In this document: positions 56,426 through 64,000 of the stretch, one piece after another | Numbering within the stretch: the stretch's first letter is position 1 | Layout of the letters: each line of letters starts with the position of its first letter | NCBI GenBank assembly: GCA_024508725.1 | Contig: JANINS010000003.1 | Location: forward strand, 1,426,001-1,490,000 | Source: Chitinophagaceae bacterium | Lineage (GTDB): Bacteria; Bacteroidota; Bacteroidia; Chitinophagales; Chitinophagaceae | Direction: 5' to 3' | DNA: 64,000 nt | Translations under genes and position numbers: made by a program | The notes under the pieces: generated by a model | The model's input: only the letters and a program-made list of their open reading frames with translations | Databases searched by the model: none | Told to the model about the DNA's origin: nothing

Positions 56426-56450
56426 GGCTGTTCAAAAGAGCAGCCTTTTT
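56426..56450 (+). terminator. Terminator of the ileS-DksA-like unit
   Basis: GGCTGTTC-AAAA-GAGCAGCC stem with one G-T pair and five T's. Confidence 0.85.
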
Positions 56451-56530
56451 CTTTTACTGCCGCTTCGCTGAGATTTGTCAATTATTCGAAAGAGCAGTTT
56501 TTTATATAATACCTGCTGAAGTATTTTATG

Positions 56531-56560
56531 GCATCGTCTGTTGCGTCGCAAGCACTGCAT
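56531..56560 (-). repeat. Dispersed repeat, core GCGACGCAAC (copy 9)
   Basis: On the minus strand TGCGACGCAACAGACGATGC followed by CATA. This right arm is almost identical to copy 10. It lies about 45 nt beyond the stop of the ABC exporter gene. Confidence 0.65.
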
Positions 56561-56593
56561 CGTTCCCCATTTCATTGCAACAGATCACTCACA

Positions 56594-58414
56594 TCATTTA
56601 AACTCCTGCATATCCACCAGGCGTTTGTAGATACCACCTTTTGTCAATAGTTCTTCGTGTGTACCACGCTCTGCGATCTCACCTTTTTGTAAAACAACAA
56701 TTTCATCGGCGTGGCGAATGGTAGAAAGCCTGTGTGCAATTACAAGGCTGGTGCGATTTTCCATCATTCTGTTGATGGCATCCTGCACCAAACGTTCACT
56801 TTCTGTATCCAGTGCAGAAGTGGCTTCGTCAAGAATTAATATCGGCGGATTTTTCAGTAATGCTCTTGCGATCGTTACTCTTTGTCTTTCGCCACCACTT
56901 AGTTTACCACCTCTGTCACCAATGTTTTCATCAAATCCATTTTCTTTCTGGCTGATGAAATTATAAGCATTGGCAGCTTTCGCAGCCTGTTCAATTTCTT
57001 CTCTTGTTGCTTCTGGTTTACCCAGCGAAATATTATTGGCAACAGTGTCGTTGAACAATATTGCTTCTTGTGTAACGATACTTATCTGGTCTCTCAAACT
57101 TTCGAGTGTATACTTCCTGATGTTCACGCCATCGATCAACACTTCTCCAGAATTCACATCATGAAATCTTGGAACAAGATCAGCCAATGTACTTTTTCCG
57201 GAGCCGGAAGAACCAACCAATGCTACCGTTTTACCTTTAGGGATTTTGAGGTTGATATTATTGAGTATGGTTACATCGCCATATGCAAAAGAAACATTCC
57301 TGAACTCAATATTATCATTAAAACCCGGTAAAGGTTCAGCACCAGGATCGTTGTGAACAGTTAATGGAACCTGCAATACATCTTCGATACGTTGTATGGC
57401 AGCACTACCTTTTTGTGCACTGTAAAAAGCAGTAGATAATGATTTTGCCGGATTAATGATCTGTGTAAAAAATACAATGTAAGTAATGAAACCTTGTGCA
57501 TCCAATCCTGCTTTGCCTTCTAACGCAAGCTGACCTCCAAACAAAAGAATACAACACAAAACAAACACACCAAGCACTTCACTTAACGGGCTTGCCATGT
57601 CTTTCCTGAAGTTCATCTTGTTGCGAATGTTATTCAATTGTGTATTCACCTTGAAGAACTTTCCACCAATCAGTTTCTCTGCATTAAAAGCTTTGATCAC
57701 CCTTAATCCTGTGAGTGTTTCATCCAGTATCGACATCAAAACCCCTTGTGCTTCCTGTGATTCGTGAGATTGCTTTTTTAAGGTACGGCTCACTCTTCCA
57801 ATGATAAAACCTGTTAATGGTAAAAGCACTAAGAGGAATAAAGAAAGCATCGGACTTAAAAAGATCAATGCAATTAAGATGATCAATACTTGTAAAGGCT
57901 GATTGATCAATCCCTCCAAAGTGCTTAACACACTCCATTCAACTTCGTTGGCATCATTACTCATTCTGCTGATGATATCTCCTTTTCGCTGCTCAGTAAA
58001 GTAACCGATAGGCAGATCTAAGATTTTGTGATAGAGATCTGCCCTGAGTTTCGTCATCACATGATTTCTCAATGGCGACATTACTCTTAAAGCCAGGTAA
58101 GCAAAAAGGTTTTTAAGAAAGATGGCAGTGAGAATAATCCCGCAGATCAAAGCAAGTGCAACAACAGCACCTTGTTCTTTGATGATCGTGGCAAGAAAAA
58201 ACTTGATCTGCTCTAATAACGATGCTGCTGTAAAACTGAATTCAGGTGCTTTCTCTGGCAATTTTTCTGTTCCGAATAGCAATTGCAGGAAAGGTGCAAG
58301 CATTGCCAGCGATACCAGTGAAAAAAGTATGGACGATAAATTGCAGAAGAAATATAGAACGATGGAAGATTTTCTGTCACGCAGGTAAAACAAGATCCTC
58401 GAGAAACGCTTCAT
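56594..58414 (-). CDS. ABC exporter, lipid A exporter-like (MsbA type)
   Basis: A 606-residue half-transporter with six membrane helices (about 15-320) fused to an ATPase domain. ATPase motifs: Walker A GSSGSGKST (about 400), signature LSGGERQRV, Walker B ILILDEATSALD and an H-loop IAHRLSTI. It works as a homodimer, probably flipping a lipid or lipopolysaccharide precursor across the inner membrane; a drug substrate is also possible. It is a single gene, divergent from rbfA by 63 nt. Confidence 0.9.
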   Translation of the reverse strand: MKRFSRILFYLRDRKSSIVLYFFCNLSSILFSLVSLAMLAPFLQLLFGTEKLPEKAPEFSFTAASLLEQIKFFLATIIKEQGAVVALALICGIILTAIFLKNLFAYLALRVMSPLRNHVMTKLRADLYHKILDLPIGYFTEQRKGDIISRMSNDANEVEWSVLSTLEGLINQPLQVLIILIALIFLSPMLSLFLLVLLPLTGFIIGRVSRTLKKQSHESQEAQGVLMSILDETLTGLRVIKAFNAEKLIGGKFFKVNTQLNNIRNKMNFRKDMASPLSEVLGVFVLCCILLFGGQLALEGKAGLDAQGFITYIVFFTQIINPAKSLSTAFYSAQKGSAAIQRIEDVLQVPLTVHNDPGAEPLPGFNDNIEFRNVSFAYGDVTILNNINLKIPKGKTVALVGSSGSGKSTLADLVPRFHDVNSGEVLIDGVNIRKYTLESLRDQISIVTQEAILFNDTVANNISLGKPEATREEIEQAAKAANAYNFISQKENGFDENIGDRGGKLSGGERQRVTIARALLKNPPILILDEATSALDTESERLVQDAINRMMENRTSLVIAHRLSTIRHADEIVVLQKGEIAERGTHEELLTKGGIYKRLVDMQEFK

Positions 58415-58477
58415 TAGCTTTATAACTTAGGGGAAACGGCAAAGTAACTAAATTTACCGCCAATCAAATGTTAGATT

Positions 58478-58867
58478 ATGCAGGAAGGAAAGCGTCAGAA
58501 GCAGGTAGCTGCAGTGTTGCTGGAAGAATTGAATGATATATTCCGCAGGATGGGTTTGAACATGATCAATGGTGGAATGGTGTCTATTTCTTCAGTGAAA
58601 GTAACGCCAGACCTGCTGGAAGCGAGAATTTACCTCAGCCTGTTCCAGGTTGGCGATGCTGCACAGGCCATGAAGTTGATCGAAGACAAAGCATGGGAGA
58701 TCAAAAAACACCTGACAGATAAAGTAAAACATCAGCTAAGAAGAATGCCGGTTTTGCATTTTTATAAAGATGATACGCTGGATCATGTATTTAAAATGGA
58801 AGAGTTATTCAAGAAGATACATGAAGAAGAGCAAGGCAAAGAAGGTGAGCAGAAAAATGATGAATAG
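58478..58867 (+). CDS. rbfA: Ribosome-binding factor A
   Basis: A 129-residue KH-fold maturation factor of the 30S subunit. It starts with MQEGKRQKQVAAVLLEELND and contains the typical VSISSVKVTPDLLEARIYLS strand and LRRMPVLHFYKDDT (about 88-101), all standard for RbfA. The C-terminal tail is charged (EEQGKEGEQKNDE). It is followed after 19 nt by a dispersed repeat and then the LolC/E-like gene. Confidence 0.93.
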   Translation: MQEGKRQKQVAAVLLEELNDIFRRMGLNMINGGMVSISSVKVTPDLLEARIYLSLFQVGDAAQAMKLIEDKAWEIKKHLTDKVKHQLRRMPVLHFYKDDTLDHVFKMEELFKKIHEEEQGKEGEQKNDE

Positions 58868-58883
58868 CATTCTGAAACCTGAA

Positions 58884-58919
58884 GTGTGCGACGCAACAGA
58901 CGATGCCATATGTACAAAA
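58884..58919 (+). repeat. Dispersed repeat, core GTGCGACGCAAC (copy 10)
   Basis: GTGTGCGACGCAACAGACG then ATGCCATATGTAC. It shares its right arm with copy 9. It lies between rbfA and the LolC/E-like gene, 19 nt after the rbfA stop. Confidence 0.68.
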
Positions 58920-58942
58920 GTTGATCTCATAAATAACATCTT

Positions 58943-60163
58943 TTGAATTTTTTATTTGCCTGGAGATATTTTAAGTCAAAAAAAAGCACCAATGCCATCA
59001 ATATTATTGCATGGATAAGTGTGGTAGCAATTGCTGTAGGAACTGCAGCATTGATCATTGTACTGAGTGTATTCAACGGCTTTGAAGACCTGGTGAAAAG
59101 CCTGTACGGCGATTTTTATTCTGATCTGAAGCTATCTGCTTCGCAGGGAAAGGTTTGCAGGCTTACATCTCAGCAGATCGAACAAATAAAAAAGGTGAAA
59201 GGTGTTACGGGCATCAGTTTGATCGCAGAGGAGAAAGCCGTACTAAAGAATGAAGATGCACAGAGTATTATTTTTTTAAAAGGTGTTGATGATAATTATG
59301 TCTCAGTAAATAAACTGAGTACACACATTGCCCGTGGCAAATACAACCTGGGTGATCTTGATAAACCCGGAGTTGTTGTTGGTGCAGGGATTGAGAATGC
59401 TGTTGATGTAGATCCGGAAATGAATTTTTATCCGCTGGTAGTGTATTTGCCAAACAGAAAAGCCACTTCGCTGAGAACGGAAGATGCTTTGTTCTCTGAT
59501 AATGTTGATGTAACAGGAACTTTTACTGTACAGCAGGAATTCGATAATAAATATGCATTCACCAACCTGGCTTTTATGAAGTACATGTTGGATATGCAGC
59601 CAGATGAATATACCGGAGCAGAACTCTCTACATCAGCAGATGAAGCAGGGATAGAAGACATAAAAGATAACCTGCAAAAGATATTGGGTTCAGCATATAA
59701 GGTGGAAAGCCGTTACCAGCAAAACCAAAGTTTATACACGGTGATGCAAATGGAAAAATGGGTGATCTATGGTATTTTATGTTTGATACTTGTTGTAGCG
59801 GCATTTAATATGATCGGTGCTTTAACAATGCTGGTGCTGGAAAAGCAAAAAGATATTGCTGTGCTAAAAGCAATGGGAGCCGACAGAGAATATATACAAA
59901 GTATCTTTCTTAGTGAAGGATTGGTATTAGCTACCGTTGGTGGCATTTCAGGAATTCTTTTAGCGATAGGAATTTGTGTACTCCAGTTGAAATTCAAGTT
60001 GCTGAAGCTTTCGGGAGGGACATTCATTATTGATTATTATCCGGTAAAACTTATTCCAGGTGATTTTGTTTTAGTTGCAGCAACAGTATTCTTTGTTTCT
60101 ATGTTAGCAGCATGGTTGCCAAGCAGAAAAGCTGCAGGGCAGGAGTTTTCTCTGAAAAGCTAA
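58943..60163 (+). CDS. LolC/LolE-like ABC transporter permease (FtsX domain)
   Basis: A 406-residue permease with a TTG start at 58943; no nearer ATG exists and the N-terminus NFLFAWRYFKSKKSTNAINI is typical. One N-terminal membrane helix, a large periplasmic MacB-like domain (about 45-265) and three C-terminal helices of the FtsX type (KQKDIAVLKAMGADREYIQ between them) are visible. It should help extract outer-membrane lipoproteins or similar substrates with an ATPase encoded elsewhere. Confidence 0.88.
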   Translation: MNFLFAWRYFKSKKSTNAINIIAWISVVAIAVGTAALIIVLSVFNGFEDLVKSLYGDFYSDLKLSASQGKVCRLTSQQIEQIKKVKGVTGISLIAEEKAVLKNEDAQSIIFLKGVDDNYVSVNKLSTHIARGKYNLGDLDKPGVVVGAGIENAVDVDPEMNFYPLVVYLPNRKATSLRTEDALFSDNVDVTGTFTVQQEFDNKYAFTNLAFMKYMLDMQPDEYTGAELSTSADEAGIEDIKDNLQKILGSAYKVESRYQQNQSLYTVMQMEKWVIYGILCLILVVAAFNMIGALTMLVLEKQKDIAVLKAMGADREYIQSIFLSEGLVLATVGGISGILLAIGICVLQLKFKLLKLSGGTFIIDYYPVKLIPGDFVLVAATVFFVSMLAAWLPSRKAAGQEFSLKS

Positions 60164-60173
60164 CTATCGAAAT

Positions 60174-60202
60174 AAAAATGTCCTGCATTAAAATGCAGGA
60201 CA
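60174..60202 (-). terminator. Terminator of the transketolase gene
   Basis: A perfect inverted repeat TGTCCTGCATT / AATGCAGGACA with a 2-nt loop. On the minus strand it is followed by TTTTTATT. Confidence 0.8.
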
Positions 60203-60230
60203 TACAGTGCAGTTTCTAATTCTTTTATTC

Positions 60231-61073
60231 TTAGTAATCTCCCAGTGTTTCAGGAACCTGTGCAAGCGCTTTAGCAAGTTGCTCATCATTTGGAGCGATG
60301 CCGTGCCACTCATGGCTTCCCATCATAAAGTCAATGCCGTTACCCATTTGGGTTTTCATCAAAATGCAAATCGGTTGTCCTTTTCCGGTAAGTGATTTAG
60401 CCTGCTCTAACGTGCTCACAACATTTTCCATATTGTTACCATCCATTTCAAGCACTTTCCAGTCAAAAGCTTCGAACTTGGCTCTCAGGTCACCTAAGTT
60501 CATCACTTTTTTTGTAGAGCCATCGATCTGCTGGCCATTATAATCAACTGTAGAAATAAGATTGTCTACTTTGTGATGCGCAGCAAACATAATGGCTTCC
60601 CAGCATTGGCCTTCCTGTAACTCACCATCTCCATGCAATGAAAAAACAAGATTGCTATCTCCATTAAGTTTCTTGGTTAAAGCCGCTCCGATGGCTACAC
60701 TCATCCCTTGTCCTAAAGAGCCGCTTGCCATTCTTACACCCGGTAAATGCTCATGTGTTGTAGGATGACCCTGTAAACGGGAATCTATTTTTCTAAACGT
60801 AGCAAGTTCTTTCACCGGAAAATAACCGGCTCTGGCAAGTGTAGAATAGAAAACCGGCGATATATGCCCGTTAGAAAGGAAGAACAGATCTTCGTTTTTT
60901 CCATCCATACTAAACTCAGTATTGTGCTTCATCACAGAAAAGTATAAAGCCGCTAAAAAGTCAGCACAACCCAAAGATCCACCTGGGTGGCCACTTTGAA
61001 CAGCATGAACCATTCGTACAATATCTCTTCTTAACTGGCTAGCAACGTCTTCTAAATGTTTGATATCTGCCAT
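60231..61073 (-). CDS. Transketolase, N-terminal (thiamine-diphosphate binding) half
   Basis: A 280-residue protein that matches only the N-terminal half of transketolase: the QSGHPGGSLGCADFL motif, SNGHISPVFYS, GSLGQGMSVAIGAAL and the ThDP/Mg2+ site GDGELQEGQCWEA. The pyrimidine-binding and C-terminal domains would be encoded by a second gene, usually directly downstream. None is there; a convergent permease gene and a terminator follow. So the partner must be elsewhere in the genome. Confidence 0.88.
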   Translation of the reverse strand: MADIKHLEDVASQLRRDIVRMVHAVQSGHPGGSLGCADFLAALYFSVMKHNTEFSMDGKNEDLFFLSNGHISPVFYSTLARAGYFPVKELATFRKIDSRLQGHPTTHEHLPGVRMASGSLGQGMSVAIGAALTKKLNGDSNLVFSLHGDGELQEGQCWEAIMFAAHHKVDNLISTVDYNGQQIDGSTKKVMNLGDLRAKFEAFDWKVLEMDGNNMENVVSTLEQAKSLTGKGQPICILMKTQMGNGIDFMMGSHEWHGIAPNDEQLAKALAQVPETLGDY

Positions 61074-61185
61074 GGAGCAAAATTTCTGGCGGCAAAGCTA
61101 CAGGTTAAAACGGTTTAACCATATAGGCAACGGTCTTAATCTAAAAGTAATCTGTAATGCAGCGTAAAAATTGCCAATTTGTCTA

Positions 61186-61193
61186 TATTTTTG
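61186..61193 (+). promoter_or_regulatory. Putative promoter -7 element upstream of the glycosyltransferase gene
   Basis: TATTTTTG fits TAnnTTTG. If real, the leader to the next long gene would be about 120 nt and include a 27-codon frame. Confidence 0.4.
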
Positions 61194-61199
61194 AATAAC

Positions 61200-61283
61200 A
61201 TGAGAGGATGGGTGAGAGAGACTTCCAATTCTTGGGAAAGCCTAAAAAATGCTATTTCGAACAATGCTCCTATAATTAATTAA
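61200..61283 (+). CDS. Possible 27-residue leader peptide or chance frame
   Basis: An ATG-to-TAA frame of 27 codons (MRGWVRETSNSWESLKNAIS and so on) begins 7 nt after a promoter-like element and ends 33 nt before the WecA-like gene. No Shine-Dalgarno site or known homologue is evident; it may be chance. Confidence 0.2.
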   Translation: MRGWVRETSNSWESLKNAISNNAPIIN

Positions 61284-61315
61284 AGGTGTATTGATATAAA
61301 AATCTTGCTAGTTGC

Positions 61316-62443
61316 ATGGAACAAATCATCATTGGAAGTATAATCGCCTTTCTGGTTACCTTCTACGCTATCCCGGTTATTATGAAGGTGGCTGATCTAA
61401 AGAAGCTCTACGATGTTCCTGATGAGCGGAAAATTCACAAGCAACCTATTCCTTCGCTTGGTGGATTTGGAATATTTGTCGGCTTCGCCGTTGCTTTATT
61501 ATTGATGCTGGATTTTACCCAGCTGGCTGCAATGCAGTATTATTTTGCCGCATTTCTGATCATATTTTTTCTTGGAATCAAAGATGATATCGTTATCCTT
61601 TCTGCACAGAAAAAATTCGTTGGCCAATTACTGGTAGCGGCTATCCTGATGTTCAAAGCGAAATTACTGATAACCGATATGCATGGTTTTTTTGGTATCA
61701 CAGTAATAACCCAGGAAGCTTTAAGGTATTGTTTAACCTTGTTTACTATTATCGTAATTGTTAATGCATTCAATTTGATTGATGGCGTGGATGGATTAGC
61801 CGGTAGCCTTGGATTGGTATCTTCTTCAGTATTTGCGATATTTTTTCTAATGAACAAGGATTATACGTATGCTGCGATCGGCTTTGCACTGGCAGCAAGT
61901 ATTCTCGCTTTTTTGATCTACAATTTTCATCCGGCGAAAATATTTATGGGTGATACCGGTTCGCTTATGATCGGATTGGTGAACACAATTCTGGTGATAC
62001 ATTTTATTGAGTCTGCAAATACAGCATCTACTTACAAACTTGTGGCAACTCCTGCATTAGGCTTTGGTATTTTACTATTGCCTTTGATGGATACGCTGAG
62101 AGTTTTTGGTATAAGGATCTTTCATGGAAGATCTCCGTTTAGCCCCGATAGAAATCACATTCATCATATTTTATTGGATCGTGGTTTAAATCACAGGCAG
62201 GTAACGCTTACGCTTTCAACAGTTAGTATTGCTTTGGTGGTGCTTTCTTTTGTTCTCCAGCCTATAGGAACCACTTATCTTATATTGGGATTGATCGGTT
62301 TGTTTTTCCTGGGAATACTTGCTTTATACCTTACCAAACCAAAACCTCACTTGCATGTGGTGAAGGATGAAGTGAAAAGAAACAAAGTTCGCCTTGTATC
62401 GATTTACACAGAACCAGCTCCTGCTGCAGTAGATGAAGAATAG
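61316..62443 (+). CDS. Undecaprenyl-phosphate sugar-1-phosphate transferase (WecA/MraY family)
   Basis: A 375-residue polyprenyl-phosphate glycosyl-1-phosphate transferase with about ten membrane helices. Motifs are KIHKQPIPSLGG, GIKDD, NAFNLIDGVDGLAG (catalytic Asp), KIFMGDTGS and the loop DRNHIHH. It starts O-antigen-like or other envelope polysaccharide synthesis by transferring a sugar phosphate (GlcNAc-1-P is usual) to undecaprenyl phosphate. Start at ATG 61316. Terminator 21 nt after the stop. Confidence 0.9.
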   Translation: MEQIIIGSIIAFLVTFYAIPVIMKVADLKKLYDVPDERKIHKQPIPSLGGFGIFVGFAVALLLMLDFTQLAAMQYYFAAFLIIFFLGIKDDIVILSAQKKFVGQLLVAAILMFKAKLLITDMHGFFGITVITQEALRYCLTLFTIIVIVNAFNLIDGVDGLAGSLGLVSSSVFAIFFLMNKDYTYAAIGFALAASILAFLIYNFHPAKIFMGDTGSLMIGLVNTILVIHFIESANTASTYKLVATPALGFGILLLPLMDTLRVFGIRIFHGRSPFSPDRNHIHHILLDRGLNHRQVTLTLSTVSIALVVLSFVLQPIGTTYLILGLIGLFFLGILALYLTKPKPHLHVVKDEVKRNKVRLVSIYTEPAPAAVDEE

Positions 62444-62464
62444 TTTGGTTGAATAATAGTTAGC

Positions 62465-62490
62465 AAAGCACTCATGCGAGTGCTTTTTTT
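62465..62490 (+). terminator. Terminator after the WecA-like gene
   Basis: AAAGCACTC-ATGC-GAGTGCTTT stem with a run of seven T's. Confidence 0.88.
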
Positions 62491-62519
62491 GTGCATGGAA
62501 TTTTATACTGCTGATTCAT

Positions 62520-62527
62520 TAGTTTTG
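62520..62527 (+). promoter_or_regulatory. frr promoter -7 element
   Basis: TAGTTTTG followed by CGG, 19 nt before the frr ATG. A second similar sequence, TAAATTTG (62535-62542), is too close to the ATG to be a likely start. Confidence 0.5.
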
Positions 62528-62546
62528 CGGTCTCTAAATTTGTTTT

Positions 62547-63110
62547 ATGGCAGAAGAATTGGAAATGATCGTTGATGATGCTCAATCTCACATGAATAAA
62601 GCAATCAGTCACCTGGAAGTGGAGCTTACAAAGATCAGAGCTGGGAAAGCAAATCCTTCTATGTTGGATGGATTGAATGTAGATTATTACGGCTCTCCAA
62701 CTCCCATAAACCAGGTTGCCAACGTTACAGTTTTAGATGCCAGGACCATCAGTATTCAGCCTTGGGAAAAGAATATGTTAGCACCAATCGAAAGATCGAT
62801 CATGCAAGCTAATATTGGTATCACTCCTCAGAATGATGGCGTTTTGATCAGGCTGTTTATGCCGCCATTAACGGAAGAAAGAAGAAGAGAACTGGTAAAG
62901 AAAGCAGCCGGTGAAGGTGAGCACTCCAAAGTTGCTATTCGCAATATTCGTCGTGATGCGATCGAAGGCGTGAAGAAACTCCAGAAAAATGGATTAAGCG
63001 AAGACGTTGCAAAAGATGGCGAGAAAAGAATACAGGAAATTACCGATCGTTTCATTGTTTTGATAGATAAACATCTTGCAGCAAAAGAAAAAGAGATCAT
63101 GGCTGTTTAA
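62547..63110 (+). CDS. frr: Ribosome recycling factor
   Basis: A 187-residue factor that splits post-termination ribosomes with EF-G. Motifs: HMNKAISHLEVELTKIRAGKANPSMLDGL-type N-terminal helix with conserved Arg, YYGSPTPINQVANV, IQPWEKNMLAPIERSI, and the C-terminal helix pair with RRDAIEGVKKLQK. Length is standard. Its own promoter is upstream; it ends head-to-head with the EamA permease stop. Confidence 0.97.
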   Translation: MAEELEMIVDDAQSHMNKAISHLEVELTKIRAGKANPSMLDGLNVDYYGSPTPINQVANVTVLDARTISIQPWEKNMLAPIERSIMQANIGITPQNDGVLIRLFMPPLTEERRRELVKKAAGEGEHSKVAIRNIRRDAIEGVKKLQKNGLSEDVAKDGEKRIQEITDRFIVLIDKHLAAKEKEIMAV

Positions 63111-63977
63111 CTATCGGTTCGCCAGGTAAACACCGAATAAAATAATTCCTACACAGCCGATCTGGTAAAAGGTGATCGTTTCTCCATAAACAACACCCCA
63201 TAATATTGCTACAAACGGAATTCCATACGTTACAGTAGAAGCGAACAGTGCTCCTGCACGTTTCAGCAACATGTAAAATAGTATAGAGGCAACAGCAGTT
63301 CCCATAATTCCTAAGATCGAACTTGCCATTGTTGCCTGAACGATCTCTGGATTGCTGAGTGTCCGATCAAAATATCCGGCGAAGTATAATGTTATACCTG
63401 AAGGGATCATCAGGAATACAAATGCCAGTGCTGCAATATTGATCGAGTTCACCGTTCTTAAATGTGTACCTACCATATTTACATTGATGCCATATAACAC
63501 AGTAGCCAGCAAACAAAAAAGTGAATAAGAAAATTCCTTCAAAACAATTCCTTTACTCGATGCAAATGGCAATAACAGCAAACCAATAAATCCAACAACT
63601 ATTCCCAGCCATTTATTTCTTGAAGCCTTCAAATGAAAGAATGAAACACCGATCACTACTGTAAATAAAGGTGTGAATGCATTTAAAATACCAGCTAAAG
63701 AACTATCGATCCTTGTTTCTGCAATGCAAAAAAGATAAGCAGGAAAAAAGCTGCCCAATAAACCGGAAAGTATCGCATACCAAACCTTTTCTTTTGGAAT
63801 TGCTTTGATGGCTTTTACTGCATAAGGGATCAATACAACTCCTGCACTCAGCATTCGTAACGAAGCCACTTCATAAGCATTCAGCTTCTCAATGCCCAGC
63901 TTCATCAGTACGAAAGAGCTTCCCCAGATGAGGCAGAGCACAATAAATAACCCCCAGTTGATAAGTGCATTTCGCAT
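63111..63977 (-). CDS. EamA/DMT family transporter
   Basis: A 288-residue permease with ten membrane helices in two EamA halves. The first begins with LIWGSSFVLMKLGIEKLNAYEVASLRM, and the second covers about residues 145-288. Family members export metabolites or amino acids; the substrate is unknown. Its stop abuts that of frr. Upstream only 23 nt remain in the window, so its promoter cannot be judged. Confidence 0.9.
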   Translation of the reverse strand: MRNALINWGLFIVLCLIWGSSFVLMKLGIEKLNAYEVASLRMLSAGVVLIPYAVKAIKAIPKEKVWYAILSGLLGSFFPAYLFCIAETRIDSSLAGILNAFTPLFTVVIGVSFFHLKASRNKWLGIVVGFIGLLLLPFASSKGIVLKEFSYSLFCLLATVLYGINVNMVGTHLRTVNSINIAALAFVFLMIPSGITLYFAGYFDRTLSNPEIVQATMASSILGIMGTAVASILFYMLLKRAGALFASTVTYGIPFVAILWGVVYGETITFYQIGCVGIILFGVYLANR

Positions 63978-64000
63978 AGAAGTCGCAAATATTGAATAAT

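Overview
The window looks like a chromosomal segment of a Bacteroidota bacterium, most likely family Chitinophagaceae. Four things suggest this: promoter elements of the TAnnTTTG type close to start codons (before the TetR gene, gyrB, carH, marC and frr) with few Shine-Dalgarno sites; Bacteroidota gene families (TonB receptors with carboxypeptidase-like N-terminal domains, DUF3857 transglutaminases, 7TMR-DISM sensors, a half-size transketolase, a split Na+-pumping decarboxylase); moderate A+T content; and a carotenoid cluster (crtI-crtB-crtZ-crtY). I saw no tRNA, rRNA, CRISPR array, insertion sequence or prophage. The placement rests on recognised families, not on a database search.

Layout. 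1-1.8 kb: end of a 7TMR-DISM sensor gene and a DUF502 membrane protein (minus). 1.9-8.8 kb: TetR-regulated efflux operon (TetR, TolC-like, adaptor, RND pump). 9-13 kb: two secreted DUF3857/transglutaminase-like proteins, one apparently catalytically dead. 13.1-24.9 kb: methylmalonyl-CoA region, with meaB divergent from a tight ten-gene operon encoding a Na+-translocating methylmalonyl-CoA decarboxylase (carboxyltransferase, two separate halves of an OadG-type subunit, biotin carrier, beta subunit), a TerC-family protein, epimerase, CoA-transferase and both mutase subunits. Together these convert succinyl-CoA to propionate (or the reverse) and couple decarboxylation to Na+ export. 25-32 kb: helicase, small unknown genes, patatin lipase, WG-repeat lipoprotein, amidohydrolase, AraC regulator. 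32.4-35.8 kb: gyrB and a duplicated small outer-membrane beta-barrel gene. 35.8-39.8 kb: amino-acid permease, then a cobalamin riboswitch and its BtuB-like receptor. 39.9-45.4 kb: carotenoid genes with an ECF sigma factor and a CarH-like B12 photoreceptor regulator. 45.5-51.9 kb: MarC, an unknown membrane-anchored protein, a siderophore receptor with a PepSY protein, an outer-membrane protein. 51.9-64 kb: housekeeping genes (ileS, rbfA, frr), a DksA-like protein with a histone-H1-like tail, an MsbA-like exporter, a LolC/E-like permease, half a transketolase, a WecA-like transferase and an EamA permease.

Two themes go beyond gene content. First, B12 links much of the middle: MutA/MutB and MeaB use or service adenosylcobalamin, BtuB sits behind a cobalamin riboswitch, and CarH would use adenosylcobalamin to sense light. 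Second, the non-coding DNA carries two repeat families. One is a dispersed intergenic element with core GTGCGACGCAAC (about ten copies, some carrying extra hairpin modules). The other is four heptamer arrays, each exactly four units (28 nt) long, two inside the ileS reading frame and two facing each other in a variable arm of the cobalamin riboswitch. These repeats are the most likely undescribed material here; no complete new gene system is evident.
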